Source: Photobacterium aquae
GTDB taxonomy: Bacteria > Pseudomonadota > Gammaproteobacteria > Enterobacterales > Vibrionaceae
Direction of reading: 5' to 3'
Length of the DNA stretch: 64,000 nucleotides
Assembly (NCBI RefSeq): GCF_001029445.1
Contig: NZ_LDOT01000006.1
Span: 297,941 to 361,940, forward strand
Under the pieces are notes generated by a model. It had not been told where the DNA came from and made no database searches. It saw only the letters and a program-made list of their open reading frames with translations. This document shows, in pieces, positions 22,947-31,498 of the stretch. Each line of letters starts with the position of its first letter. The first letter of the stretch is position 1. A program made the translations under genes and the position numbers.

Positions 22947-25805
22947 ATGAAACTGATTAAACGTTCCGACAACGTGAGCAAGGACGAGAACCAGCTAGGT
23001 ATTTCACGTCGTTCCTTTATCCGTAATTCATCACTGGCTGCGGCTGGTGGTATTGCTGGTGCAGGTATGTTTGCACCGGGCATGATGAAAAAGGCACAGG
23101 CAGCGTCTCAAGACGTGCATGATGCACCAAAAGAAGTGAAGCGTACCATTTGTTCTCACTGTTCTGTTGGCTGTGGTATTTATGCCGAAGTACAGGATGG
23201 TGTATGGACCCACCAGGAACCTGCTTTTGACCATCCTTTCAATGCTGGTGGCCACTGTGCAAAAGGTGCGGCACTTCGTGAACACGGCCATGGTGAGCGT
23301 CGTGTGAAGTACCCAATGAAGCTTGTTAACGGTAAGTGGCAGAAGCTGAGCTGGGAACAAGCGCTAAACGAAGTTAGTCAGCAAGTGCTGAAAATTCGTG
23401 AAGAGTCAGGCCCGGATTCTGTTTACTTCCTAGGTTCTGCTAAGCACAACAACGAACAGGCTTACCTGTTCCGTAAAATGGTATCACTTTGGGGTACCAA
23501 CAACGTTGACCACCAGGCGCGTATCTGTCACTCAACCACAGTGGCCGGTGTTGCGAACACTTGGGGTTACGGTGCAATGACCAACTCACTGAACGACATG
23601 CATAACTGTAAGTCGATTCTGTTTATTGGTTCAAACCCTGCTGAAGCACACCCAGTTGCAATGCAGCACATTCTGATCGCGAAAGAGCGTAACAACTGTA
23701 AGATTGTCGTTGTTGACCCTCGTCGTACTCGTACTGCTGCTAAATCTGATCACTATGTTTCTCTACGTCCGGGTTCTGACGTTGCCTTCATTTGGGGTGT
23801 GCTATACCACATCTTCCAGAACGGCTGGGAAGACAAAGAGTTTATCCGCCAGCGTGTTTGGGGTATGGACGAAGTTCGCGCAGAAGTGGCGAAATGGAAC
23901 CCTGCAGAAGTTGAGCGCGTAACTGGCGTTAAAGAAGCCGACGTATACCAGACAGCGAAAATGCTATCTGAAAACCGTCCTGGCTGTGTAGTTTGGTGTA
24001 TGGGTGGTACTCAGCATACTACTGGTAACAACAACACACGTGCTTACTGTATTCTTGAACTTGCTCTTGGCAACATGGGTAAATCTGGCGGCGGTGCAAA
24101 CATCTTCCGTGGTCACGATAACGTACAGGGTGCAACTGACTTCGGCGTACTGTCTGATAACCTGCCTGGTTACTACGGTCTGTCTGAAGGTGCGTGGAAG
24201 CACTGGTCAAAAGTGTGGGATGTGGACTACGAATGGCTGAAAGGCCGTTTTGACCAAAACGAATACCACGGCAAGAAGCCAATGTACAACGCGGGTATTC
24301 CGGTTTCTCGCTGGATCGACGGCGTGTTGGAAGACAAGGCGAATATCGAGCAAAACGACAACATCCGTGCCATGTTCTACTGGGGCCACGCTGTGAACTC
24401 ACAGACTCGTGGTACAGAAATGCGCAAGGCAATGGGTAAGCTGGATATGATGGTTATCGTTGACCCGTACCCAGGTGTTGCAGCTGTGATGAACGGCCGT
24501 ACCGATAACGTGTACCTGCTACCGGCGACAACTCAGTTCGAAACTACGGGTTCTGTAACGGCAACTAACCGTTCAATCCAGTGGCGTGATCAGGTTATTG
24601 AGCCACTATTCGAATCTAAGCCTGACCACGAGATCATGTACCTGCTTTCTCAGAAGCTAGGTCTTGCTGATCAACTGTTCAAGCACATTAAGATTGAAAA
24701 TAACCGCCCAGTAATCGAAGACATCACCCGTGAATTCAACAAGGGTATGTGGACTATCGGTTACACAGGCCAGAGCCCTGAGCGTCTGAAAGCGCACCAG
24801 AAGAACTGGCATACGTTTGACAACACCTCGCTAGAAGCGGTAGGTGGTCCTGCGAACGGTGAAACTTACGGTCTGCCTTGGCCATGTTGGGGTACGCCAG
24901 AGATGCAACACCCAGGTACTCACATTCTTTACGATACGTCTAAGACGGTTGCACAGGGTGGCGGTAACTTCCGTGCTCGTTTCGGTGTTGAGCGTAATGG
25001 TGAAAGCCTATTGGCTGACGACAGCTACTCTCTAGGCTGTGAGCTTGAAGATGGTTACCCAGAGTTCACTGACAAGATGCTGAAGCAGCTTGGTTGGTGG
25101 GATGACCTGACAGCAGAAGAAAAAGCGGCTGCTGAAGGCAAGAACTGGAAGACTGACCTGTCAGGCGGTATCCAGCGCGTAGCGATTAAGCACGGCTGTA
25201 TCCCATTTGGTAACGCAAAAGCGCGTACTGTTGTTTGGACATTCCCAGATAAAGTGCCACTACACCGTGAACCACTGTACACGCCACGCCGTGATCTGCT
25301 ACCTGAATACCAGACTTGGAACGACAGCGAGGCGATGTTCCGTCTGCCAACGCTTTACAAGTCAATTCAGGACAAAGACATGTCTGGCGAATACCCAATC
25401 ATCCTGACATCTGGTCGTCTGGTTGAGTACGAGGGTGGTGGTGAAGAAACCCGTTCAAACCCATGGCTGGCAGAGCTTCAGCAAGAAATGTTTGTTGAAA
25501 TCAACCTGAAAGATGCCAACGATCTTGGCATTCGCGATGGTGACATGGTTTGGGTTGAAGGTGCAGAGAAAGGTCGCATCAAAGTGAAGGCGATGGTTAC
25601 TCCTCGTGTTCAAGTTGGTCTTGCGTTCATTCCGTTCCACTTCGGTGGCTACTTCGAGGGTGAAAACCTGCGTAACCGTTATCCAGAAGGTTGTGAACCA
25701 TACGTATCAGGTGAAGCGGCTAACACAGCAACCACCTACGGTTACGACCCAGTTACCCAGATGCAAGAAACAAAAGTAACCCTTTGTAAAATCAGTAAAG
25801 CGTAA
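22947..25805 (+). CDS. fdhA: Formate dehydrogenase alpha (catalytic) subunit, Mo/W-bis-MGD, cysteine type
   Basis: A 952-residue molybdopterin oxidoreductase oxidising formate to CO2. The twin-arginine leader is ISRRSFIRNSS (about 19-29), so the enzyme faces the periplasm. One [4Fe-4S] site is formed by C69, C72, C76 and C104. The metal ligand is Cys194 in ARICHST, where Sec-dependent enzymes carry selenocysteine, so no selenium machinery is needed. The MGD-binding C-terminal domain runs from about residue 830. Size matches membrane-linked FDH-N/FDH-O-type alpha subunits. It follows the small Tat protein by 13 bases and precedes the beta subunit by 11. The tungstate transporter at the left end makes tungsten use plausible. 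Confidence 0.93.
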   Translation: MKLIKRSDNVSKDENQLGISRRSFIRNSSLAAAGGIAGAGMFAPGMMKKAQAASQDVHDAPKEVKRTICSHCSVGCGIYAEVQDGVWTHQEPAFDHPFNAGGHCAKGAALREHGHGERRVKYPMKLVNGKWQKLSWEQALNEVSQQVLKIREESGPDSVYFLGSAKHNNEQAYLFRKMVSLWGTNNVDHQARICHSTTVAGVANTWGYGAMTNSLNDMHNCKSILFIGSNPAEAHPVAMQHILIAKERNNCKIVVVDPRRTRTAAKSDHYVSLRPGSDVAFIWGVLYHIFQNGWEDKEFIRQRVWGMDEVRAEVAKWNPAEVERVTGVKEADVYQTAKMLSENRPGCVVWCMGGTQHTTGNNNTRAYCILELALGNMGKSGGGANIFRGHDNVQGATDFGVLSDNLPGYYGLSEGAWKHWSKVWDVDYEWLKGRFDQNEYHGKKPMYNAGIPVSRWIDGVLEDKANIEQNDNIRAMFYWGHAVNSQTRGTEMRKAMGKLDMMVIVDPYPGVAAVMNGRTDNVYLLPATTQFETTGSVTATNRSIQWRDQVIEPLFESKPDHEIMYLLSQKLGLADQLFKHIKIENNRPVIEDITREFNKGMWTIGYTGQSPERLKAHQKNWHTFDNTSLEAVGGPANGETYGLPWPCWGTPEMQHPGTHILYDTSKTVAQGGGNFRARFGVERNGESLLADDSYSLGCELEDGYPEFTDKMLKQLGWWDDLTAEEKAAAEGKNWKTDLSGGIQRVAIKHGCIPFGNAKARTVVWTFPDKVPLHREPLYTPRRDLLPEYQTWNDSEAMFRLPTLYKSIQDKDMSGEYPIILTSGRLVEYEGGGEETRSNPWLAELQQEMFVEINLKDANDLGIRDGDMVWVEGAEKGRIKVKAMVTPRVQVGLAFIPFHFGGYFEGENLRNRYPEGCEPYVSGEAANTATTYGYDPVTQMQETKVTLCKISKA

Positions 25806-25816
25806 GGAGTCATCAG

Positions 25817-26434
25817 ATGGCACGTATGAAATTTCTTTGTGACTCTAAGCGTTGTATTGAATGCAATGGTTGTGTTACGGCTTGTAAAAACGCGAATGAC
25901 GATGCGCTAGAGTGGGGTATTCAGCGCCGTCGTGTGGTGACTCTGAACGACGGTCTACCAAACGAAAACTCTATCTCGGTTGCTTGTATGCACTGTAGTG
26001 ATGCGCCATGTATGGCCGTTTGTCCTGCAGATTGCTTTAGCCAAACTGAAGACGGCATTGTTCAGCACGACAAAGATCTATGTATCGGTTGTGGTTACTG
26101 TCTGTTTGCTTGTCCGTTCGGTGCGCCGCAGTTCCCTAAACAAACTGCGTTTGCTGAGCGTGGCAAGATGGACAAGTGTACTTTCTGTTCTGGCGGTCCA
26201 AACACTGAACCTGGTTCAGAGAAGGAACGCAAACTGTACGGTGCTAACCGTATTGCAGAAGGTAAGCTGCCAATGTGTGCCTCAATGTGTTCAACAAAAT
26301 CACTACTAGCGGGTGATGCAGAGAAAATCTCTGACATTTTCCGTAAGCGTGTTGTTGCTCGTGGTGCGAAAGAGGCGGGTTGGGCAAGTGTTGAAGACCT
26401 TGCTTACGATGCTGCTGACAAGCAAAAGGCATAA
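25817..26434 (+). CDS. fdhB: Formate dehydrogenase beta subunit, four-cluster iron-sulfur protein
   Basis: A 205-residue protein relaying electrons from the alpha subunit to the cytochrome subunit. Cysteine groups are visible as CIECNGCVTACK (14-25), CMHCSDAPCMAVCP, CIGCGYCLFACPFG and CTFCSG with a later CASMC, giving four [4Fe-4S] sites of the DMSOR-beta type. It lacks the C-terminal membrane anchor helix seen in the larger E. coli FdnH, so it presumably docks through the gamma subunit. Start supported by AAGGAG 10 bases upstream. Two hairpins separate it from the gamma subunit gene. Confidence 0.93.
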   Translation: MARMKFLCDSKRCIECNGCVTACKNANDDALEWGIQRRRVVTLNDGLPNENSISVACMHCSDAPCMAVCPADCFSQTEDGIVQHDKDLCIGCGYCLFACPFGAPQFPKQTAFAERGKMDKCTFCSGGPNTEPGSEKERKLYGANRIAEGKLPMCASMCSTKSLLAGDAEKISDIFRKRVVARGAKEAGWASVEDLAYDAADKQKA

Positions 26435-26446
26435 GCCTTTAATTAT

Positions 26447-26502
26447 CCCTGCTTGATGCAGGGGTAGTTTCAACCCACAGTTGCATCCCGCACTGTGGGT
26501 TG
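26447..26502 (+). promoter_or_regulatory. Two intercistronic hairpins between beta and gamma subunit genes
   Basis: CCCTGC/GCAGGG (26447-26463) is followed by a perfect 11-base stem, CAACCCACAGT/ACTGTGGGTTG (26471-26502), with a 10-base loop. Neither has a T run. They may stabilise the upstream mRNA or tune expression of the gamma subunit. Confidence 0.6.
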
Positions 26503-26545
26503 ATTTCAAGATTGAGAAACACTGTTGATAACAGTCGGGAGTTTT

Positions 26546-27622
26546 ATGACTAAGCGAATTCAACATTGGCTTGCGATGCTGGTAACCACATTTATGCTGA
26601 CGCTGTCTGTGTCAGCGGTGGCCAGTAATGAGACCAGTGCTAATTCTGATAATGAGCGTCTAGGCGAGTCTGTTGTAAGGCAAGAAATTACAGGCTTTGC
26701 TGGTGCTGACTATTGGCGCATGGTCAAGGATGGTCAAGAAGGTTACACCACGTCAAAATCACCAGAGCACGGTGTATTGATTAGTGTGCCGGGCCAGACA
26801 TGGTACATTTTGAAAGAGAAGTGGATGTCACCACTAGGTGCTTTGGCTATTTTCGGTAGCTTGGCAATGGTGGCACTGGCTTACGTAGTTGTTGGCCCAT
26901 TGAAACTGAGCAAGCCAAAAACTGGCCGTAAGATCAAACGCTGGAGCCGTTTTGATCGCGCTCTTCACTGGAGTATGGCGTTCACCTTCCTTACGTTGGC
27001 ATTTAGTGGTTTGACACTCGTTTATGGTAAACATTTTATCAAGCCTGTTGTGCCGACAGAGGTGTGGGGATGGATCATTTATGCCGCGAAGCAATACCAT
27101 AACTACATGGGGCCAATTTTTGGCATCCTACTTGTTGCGGTATTGGTGAAGTGGTGGCGTAAGAGCCTGTTCACTATGGTTGATATCAAGTGGTTCATGA
27201 AAATGGGCGGCATGGTAGGTAAGCATAAGGGTACGCATCCATCTGCCGGTTTCTCTAACGGTGGTGAAAAGGCCATTTTCTGGCTATTGATTTTCTTCGG
27301 TATTGCAATCACAATCTCTGGTTTGGTTTTGGATTTCCCTATCTTCGATCAGACTCGCCGTGATATGGAGTTGTCTAACCTGCTGCATATGTTCTCTGCA
27401 CTGATCCTGATTTGTGGCTTTATCTTCCACATCTATATCGGTCTGTTCGGTATGGAAGCGGCGCTAGATGGTATGATCACAGGTGAAGTTGACGAAACAT
27501 GGGCGAAAGAGCACCACGACCTATGGTACAACGAAGTGAAAGATCTTCCTGAAAACCAACCAGGTTATGATGCTGCACAAGAAGCCGATAAAAAAGGCAG
27601 TGCTTCGCAGAATAATGCGTAA
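26546..27622 (+). CDS. fdhC: Formate dehydrogenase gamma subunit, cytochrome b
   Basis: A 358-residue membrane cytochrome b556-type subunit that passes electrons from the iron-sulfur subunit to the quinone pool. It has an N-terminal signal-like segment (HWLAMLVTTFMLTLSVSAVA) and a periplasmic stretch, then about four to five membrane helices. Probable haem ligands are His residues in FDRALHWSMAF, QYHNYMGPIFG and FIFHIYIGLFG. The ATG at 26546, with GGGAG just upstream, is preferred over an earlier start. A strong terminator closes the operon. Confidence 0.9.
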   Translation: MTKRIQHWLAMLVTTFMLTLSVSAVASNETSANSDNERLGESVVRQEITGFAGADYWRMVKDGQEGYTTSKSPEHGVLISVPGQTWYILKEKWMSPLGALAIFGSLAMVALAYVVVGPLKLSKPKTGRKIKRWSRFDRALHWSMAFTFLTLAFSGLTLVYGKHFIKPVVPTEVWGWIIYAAKQYHNYMGPIFGILLVAVLVKWWRKSLFTMVDIKWFMKMGGMVGKHKGTHPSAGFSNGGEKAIFWLLIFFGIAITISGLVLDFPIFDQTRRDMELSNLLHMFSALILICGFIFHIYIGLFGMEAALDGMITGEVDETWAKEHHDLWYNEVKDLPENQPGYDAAQEADKKGSASQNNA

Positions 27623-27643
27623 GTTGTGCTTTTAAGAGTCACG

Positions 27644-27671
27644 AACAGCAGCCCTAGGCTGCTGTTTTTTT
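27644..27671 (+). terminator. Rho-independent terminator of the formate dehydrogenase operon
   Basis: ACAGCAGCC and GGCTGCTGT pair around a CTA loop, followed by seven T residues. Confidence 0.9.
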
Positions 27672-27877
27672 ATCTGTCATCTTGCCCATTATTTCATTTT
27701 GCCTACGGCATTAATGACGAATTGTTTATTGTGAGTGGTATTAACGCAAATCCTAATGCACTATAACTTTATTATTTTAAATGAATTAGACCAATGTCGT
27801 AGTCGCTGTACTTATAACCGTATAAAAACAATGGTATAAAGTTAAGCAAGTCAATACGAATAGCAAAGGACACGGCC

Positions 27878-28594
27878 ATGCAATTTCCCTATCGTAATAT
27901 TGTCATTCTGACAGGAGCCGGTATTTCGGCAGAGTCAGGCATTCGAACGTTTCGCGATCAAGATGGATTGTGGGAAAGCCACCGTATTGAAGATGTTGCG
28001 ACTCCGGAAGGGTATTACCGTGATCCTGTATTAGTTCAGAATTTCTATAATTTACGCCGTCAGCAATTAGAGAGTGGCTCGGTTTTTCCTAATAAAGCCC
28101 ACGAAGCTTTGGCGTTATTGGAGCAGCAACTTGATGGCACGGTAACACTTGTCACGCAGAATATTGATAATCTTCATGAAATGGCAGGCAGTAAGAATAT
28201 CATCCATATGCATGGTGAGCTGCTGAAGGCGCAGTGTAGTAACACTGGGCAAACCGTCGAATGGAGTGGGGACATTTCGCTAGATGACCATTGCCATTGC
28301 TGCCAAATCCCGGCACCGTTGCGTCCTAATGTGGTGTGGTTTGGTGAGATGCCAATTGGTATGGATAGAATACATCAAGCCTTGATGGAGGCTGATTTGT
28401 TTATTTCAATTGGTACATCGGGTGCGGTATATCCCGCAGCGGGGTTTGTTCATGAAGCAGCAATGCATGGGGCACATACGATAGAATTGAATTTAGAGCC
28501 GAGCGAAGTAGAAAATGAATTTGCTGAGAAGCGTTATGGCCAAGCATCGGATATTGTTCCGGCCTATGTGGCGGAGTTATTGGCAATCAGTTGA
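27878..28594 (+). CDS. cobB: NAD-dependent protein deacylase CobB (sirtuin)
   Basis: A 238-residue sirtuin that removes acetyl and other acyl groups from lysines using NAD. Motifs are [15 protein letters not shown] near the start, [13 protein letters not shown] and the catalytic histidine in HMHGELL, with WFGEMPIGM and [13 protein letters not shown] later. The zinc region has CSNTG and CHCC as in E. coli CobB. AAAGGA lies 7 bases upstream of the ATG. It stands alone between two terminators. A metabolic role such as acetyl-CoA synthetase activation is known for the family and likely here. Confidence 0.93.
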   Translation: MQFPYRNIVILTGAGISAESGIRTFRDQDGLWESHRIEDVATPEGYYRDPVLVQNFYNLRRQQLESGSVFPNKAHEALALLEQQLDGTVTLVTQNIDNLHEMAGSKNIIHMHGELLKAQCSNTGQTVEWSGDISLDDHCHCCQIPAPLRPNVVWFGEMPIGMDRIHQALMEADLFISIGTSGAVYPAAGFVHEAAMHGAHTIELNLEPSEVENEFAEKRYGQASDIVPAYVAELLAIS

Positions 28595-28608
28595 ATTTCA
28601 GTAGGTTA

Positions 28609-28640
28609 TAAAAAACGCCCGCATAAGCGGGCGTTTTTTT
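28609..28640. terminator. Bidirectional terminator between cobB and the PACE gene
   Basis: AAAAACGCCCGC and GCGGGCGTTTTT form a 12-base stem with an ATAA loop. Runs of A and T on both sides allow termination from both strands. Confidence 0.9.
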
Positions 28641-28645
28641 ATGGG

Positions 28646-29080
28646 TCAGGCTTGGGCCGTTTGAGCAGGCTGCTTCGTGAAAAATCGGGCTCGAATGTGA
28701 TCGTATAGCCAGTTGTAGATGATGGCGTATAACAAGAAGAAGGCGACAAGCCCCAAATCGAGGATGAGCACACTCCAGAAATCCATTTTCAGCACCCACA
28801 TTAGAACGGGAACGGAAACAAACAGCAGGCCACCTTCAAAACCAATACCGTGAATAATACGCAGGCCCAGCTTGCGAGAAAGGCGATCTGTACCGAATGC
28901 TCTGTCGAATAGCAGGTTGTAAATATAGTTCCAAGTCATTGCAATCAAAGACATAGCAACACTTAACCCTCCGACAACGGCTGGGTTATGTTGGGTAAAG
29001 ATGCTGGCGAGCCCCATAAGGATGAGTAGGGCAAATACCTCAAATAAAATAGAATGGAGAATTCGTTCTTTTGTTGTCAT
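28646..29080 (-). CDS. PACE-family efflux transporter (AceI type)
   Basis: A 144-residue inner-membrane protein with four helices made of two tandem BTP (bacterial transmembrane pair) domains. The family motifs are all present: RILHSILFE in helix 1, WNYIYNLLFD in helix 2, RIIHGIGFEGG in helix 3 and YNWLYDHIRARF in helix 4. PACE pumps export biocides such as chlorhexidine and, physiologically, short diamines using the proton gradient. The ATG at 29080 lacks a strong ribosome site. The divergent LysR gene is probably its regulator, as AceR is for AceI. Polyamine uptake genes lie 1 kb away. Confidence 0.9.
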   Translation of the reverse strand: MTTKERILHSILFEVFALLILMGLASIFTQHNPAVVGGLSVAMSLIAMTWNYIYNLLFDRAFGTDRLSRKLGLRIIHGIGFEGGLLFVSVPVLMWVLKMDFWSVLILDLGLVAFFLLYAIIYNWLYDHIRARFFTKQPAQTAQA

Positions 29081-29117
29081 GGTAATCACTGAACTAATGA
29101 TAATCGTGAAAACAAAT

Positions 29118-29131
29118 ATATCTTGAGATAT
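29118..29131. promoter_or_regulatory. Operator-like palindrome between the PACE pump and LysR genes
   Basis: ATATCT-TG-AGATAT is a perfect interrupted palindrome in the 91-base divergent intergenic region. It is the best candidate binding site for the LysR protein. Confidence 0.5.
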
Positions 29132-29171
29132 GATTATATCTAGTTAGTTATCATCACTTTTACTGATACTT

Positions 29172-30053
29172 ATGTATAACCTTGAACAACTGAATATGTT
29201 TGTCACCGCGGCGAAACTGGGGTCGTTTTCTGCTTGCGCTCGTAAATTAGGCAAAGTGCAGAGCGCTGTGAGTCAGGGTATTGCTAACTTAGAAATTGAC
29301 CTTGATGTTGAGTTGTTTGACCGTTCTACGCGTAAGCCGACTCTCACAGATCAGGGCAAGCACTTGTTATCGTTTGCTGAAGCGATACTCATGCAGAAAA
29401 GGGAACTCGACAGTACTGCTAAAGCTCTGAGCGCTCAGCAAGAGAGCCAGATCAGTCTTGTTGTCGATGATAGCCTGCTGAAGCAGCGCTATTACGACAT
29501 CATTTTTGAATTTGAACAACAGTTTCCGTCAACATCTTTGCGTTGCTTCACGGCAGCAAGTGTGGATATCCCGCATTTAGTACGTGATGGTGTCGCATTG
29601 TTAGGGGTGATGCTGAGCGAGATGTCATTGGTTACCGATGTTGATATTCGCTACATCGGTAATCTAAAATTTGTGCCGGTTGCAGCACCTTCGCATCCAT
29701 TGTCATCGCTCGCACAGGTAACCCCGACAGATTTAGTTCCTCATCGGCAAATATTGATCCAGGGTTTAAATGGCTACCATCAGACCCAGCTCCAACCGAT
29801 ATCTTCCCGGCAGTGGAGCGCCAATGATCTTCGACTGCTTGAAAACTACGTGATTCAGGGGTTAGGGTGGGCTTATTTACCCAAACACAGGGCGGATGAA
29901 TTGGCTCTTGCCAGCAAAGTAAAATTGTTACCCGTTACTTTCGATTACAAAGAGTGGGCGGTACCGATTGAATGCTTGCTAAAGAAAGGGGAGAGTCTTG
30001 GGCCTGCCGCCAGTTGGCTAAACCAAGCACTGAATAGCCTGTTGCCAGATTAA
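29172..30053 (+). CDS. LysR family transcriptional regulator
   Basis: A 293-residue LysR protein. The winged helix-turn-helix is at residues 1-62 (LEQLNMFVTAAKLGSFSACA, VQSAVSQGIANLEIDLDVELFDRST), followed by a periplasmic-binding-fold effector domain. It is transcribed away from the PACE efflux gene across 91 bases containing a palindrome, the classical layout for LysR control of a neighbour. The effector is unknown; by analogy with AceR it may be a diamine or biocide. Confidence 0.9.
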   Translation: MYNLEQLNMFVTAAKLGSFSACARKLGKVQSAVSQGIANLEIDLDVELFDRSTRKPTLTDQGKHLLSFAEAILMQKRELDSTAKALSAQQESQISLVVDDSLLKQRYYDIIFEFEQQFPSTSLRCFTAASVDIPHLVRDGVALLGVMLSEMSLVTDVDIRYIGNLKFVPVAAPSHPLSSLAQVTPTDLVPHRQILIQGLNGYHQTQLQPISSRQWSANDLRLLENYVIQGLGWAYLPKHRADELALASKVKLLPVTFDYKEWAVPIECLLKKGESLGPAASWLNQALNSLLPD

Positions 30054-30076
30054 GTAAGAAACTATTGAATGATAAT

Positions 30077-30104
30077 AAAAAACCGGGCTTGATAGCCCGG
30101 CTTG
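30077..30104. terminator. Terminator between LysR and potD genes
   Basis: CCGGGCT-TGAT-AGCCCGG. On the minus strand a T run follows directly, so it mainly ends the potD transcript; it may also serve the LysR gene. Confidence 0.8.
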
Positions 30105-30110
30105 TTTTGA

Positions 30111-31154
30111 TTACTGACCAGCTTTTAGTTTCTGGTAGTACTCTTCGTAAAGTGGTGTTGCATTACCAACGCTGTTCTGCCATTCGCCAGCGTCCATCAC
30201 TTCTTGAGGTGGGTAGATGCTTGGATCATTAACAAAGTCAGCTGGAAGTAGCTTCTTGGCCGTTGCAACTGGTGTTGGGTAACCGATTTCAAGAGCGATC
30301 TTCGCAGCGTTTTCAGGACGAAGTAGGAAGTCGATCATCTTGTGTGCCGCTTCGGTATTTTTTGCGTTAGCAGGAATAGATATGCTATCCATCCAGAAGA
30401 TTGCGCCTTCTTTTGGCCATACGATATCAATCGGAGCACCTTCTTGACGGGCCATGTATGCTGAACCATTCCATAGCATACCCAGTGAGGTTTCACCTGC
30501 CATGTACGGGTTAGCTGGGTAGTCTGAGTTGAATACCAATACGTTTGGCATTAGTTTCTTCAGTTCTTCGTACGCAGCTTTGATTTCTTCTGGATTTTTA
30601 GTGTTCGCCGAATAACCCAGTTTACGCAAACCGATATGGAAGAATTCGCGAGCGTCGTCCATCATCATTAGCTGGCCAGCCCATTTAGGGTCCCAGAAAT
30701 CAGCCCAAGAAGAGACTTTGCTCTTGTCTAGCATTTCTGTGTTTACGCCAATACCCGTTGCGCCCCAAATGTAAGGAATGGAGTAGTCATTCTTAGGGTC
30801 AAATGGTTTGTGCAGGAAGTTAGGATCGATTTCTTTAAAGTGAGAAAGCTTTGATTTGTCGATCTTCTGGAGCATATTTTCTTCACGCATCTTAGACACG
30901 TAGTACGTTGAAGGAACAACCAGATCGTAACCTTCACCGTGAGTCTTCAGTTTTGCGTACATGGTTTCATTCGACTCATACGTCGAATAAATTACTTTAA
31001 TGCCTGTTTCCTTCGTAAACTGCTCAAGTACATCTGAAGGGATGTACTCAGACCAGTTGTAGAAATACAGCTCGTCATCTGCTGCCGTAGCCATGCCTGA
31101 AAACATTGCCATTGCGCATACGCTGCCGGCCATCAAAGAAGACCATTTTTTCAT
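30111..31154 (-). CDS. potD: Spermidine/putrescine-binding periplasmic protein PotD (first copy)
   Basis: A 347-residue polyamine-binding protein with a Sec signal peptide (cleavage near MATAADDE). PotD segments include LYFYNWSEYIPSDVLEQF, KVIYSTYESNETMYAKL, DLVVPSTYYVSKM, FNSDYPANPYMAG and the terminal YEEYYQKLKAGQ. It delivers spermidine or putrescine to the PotABC permease. It lies downstream of a second, clearly related potD but behind a terminator, so it has its own transcript. The SDYPANPYM and NGSAYMAR segments resemble the E. coli protein more than the other copy does. Confidence 0.93.
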   Translation of the reverse strand: MKKWSSLMAGSVCAMAMFSGMATAADDELYFYNWSEYIPSDVLEQFTKETGIKVIYSTYESNETMYAKLKTHGEGYDLVVPSTYYVSKMREENMLQKIDKSKLSHFKEIDPNFLHKPFDPKNDYSIPYIWGATGIGVNTEMLDKSKVSSWADFWDPKWAGQLMMMDDAREFFHIGLRKLGYSANTKNPEEIKAAYEELKKLMPNVLVFNSDYPANPYMAGETSLGMLWNGSAYMARQEGAPIDIVWPKEGAIFWMDSISIPANAKNTEAAHKMIDFLLRPENAAKIALEIGYPTPVATAKKLLPADFVNDPSIYPPQEVMDAGEWQNSVGNATPLYEEYYQKLKAGQ

Positions 31155-31498
31155 TATTTTCTATGCTCCAATAAAGAAGATTTTTAAGGGTTCTCTTAGC
31201 GAATGTAACCAAAGGGGCGTGAGCCGGGCTGGATACTTACCGCTTCTCCTAACAAATAAAGAAAAGAGAATTAGGCTCTTTTCTGTGACTGATAACAAAT
31301 TAATCGTGAAACATTATAGCAGACTATCAATGTCTTATGGCAATCAATTGTTGAGTATGAATAGTGCAAACTATTTTATTGCCCTATCTATATACCGCTT
31401 GGTTGTATATTGCTCGTAGAAAAAAGGAAGGGGAGAGAGGAAGAACAGATAGGCTAGATATGAAAAACGGCCCCGAAGGGCCGTTGCGCTTAGAAAAA
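31155..31498. other. Intergenic region between the two potD genes
   Basis: Carries the terminator at 31462-31485. A hairpin, GAAAAGAG/CTCTTTTC, at 31261-31283 lies in what would be the promoter-leader region of the downstream potD. No gene was seen. Confidence 0.55.
31462..31485 (-). terminator. Terminator of the potABCD transcript
   Basis: On the minus strand AACGGCCC-TTCG-GGGCCGTT (8-base stem, TTCG loop) is followed by a run of T residues just after the second potD. Confidence 0.88.

Noticed and set aside
23520..23540. Selenocysteine codon in formate dehydrogenase
   Set aside because: The active-site codon is TGT (Cys) and the frame contains no internal TGA.
23704..24432. Several open frames of 60-140 codons inside fdhA on both strands
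   Set aside because: They are shadows of a well-defined coding region with strong family motifs; their translations are low-complexity.
31261..31283. Small RNA between the two potD genes
   Set aside because: Only one modest hairpin and no promoter plus terminator pair on the same strand; more simply part of the potD leader.
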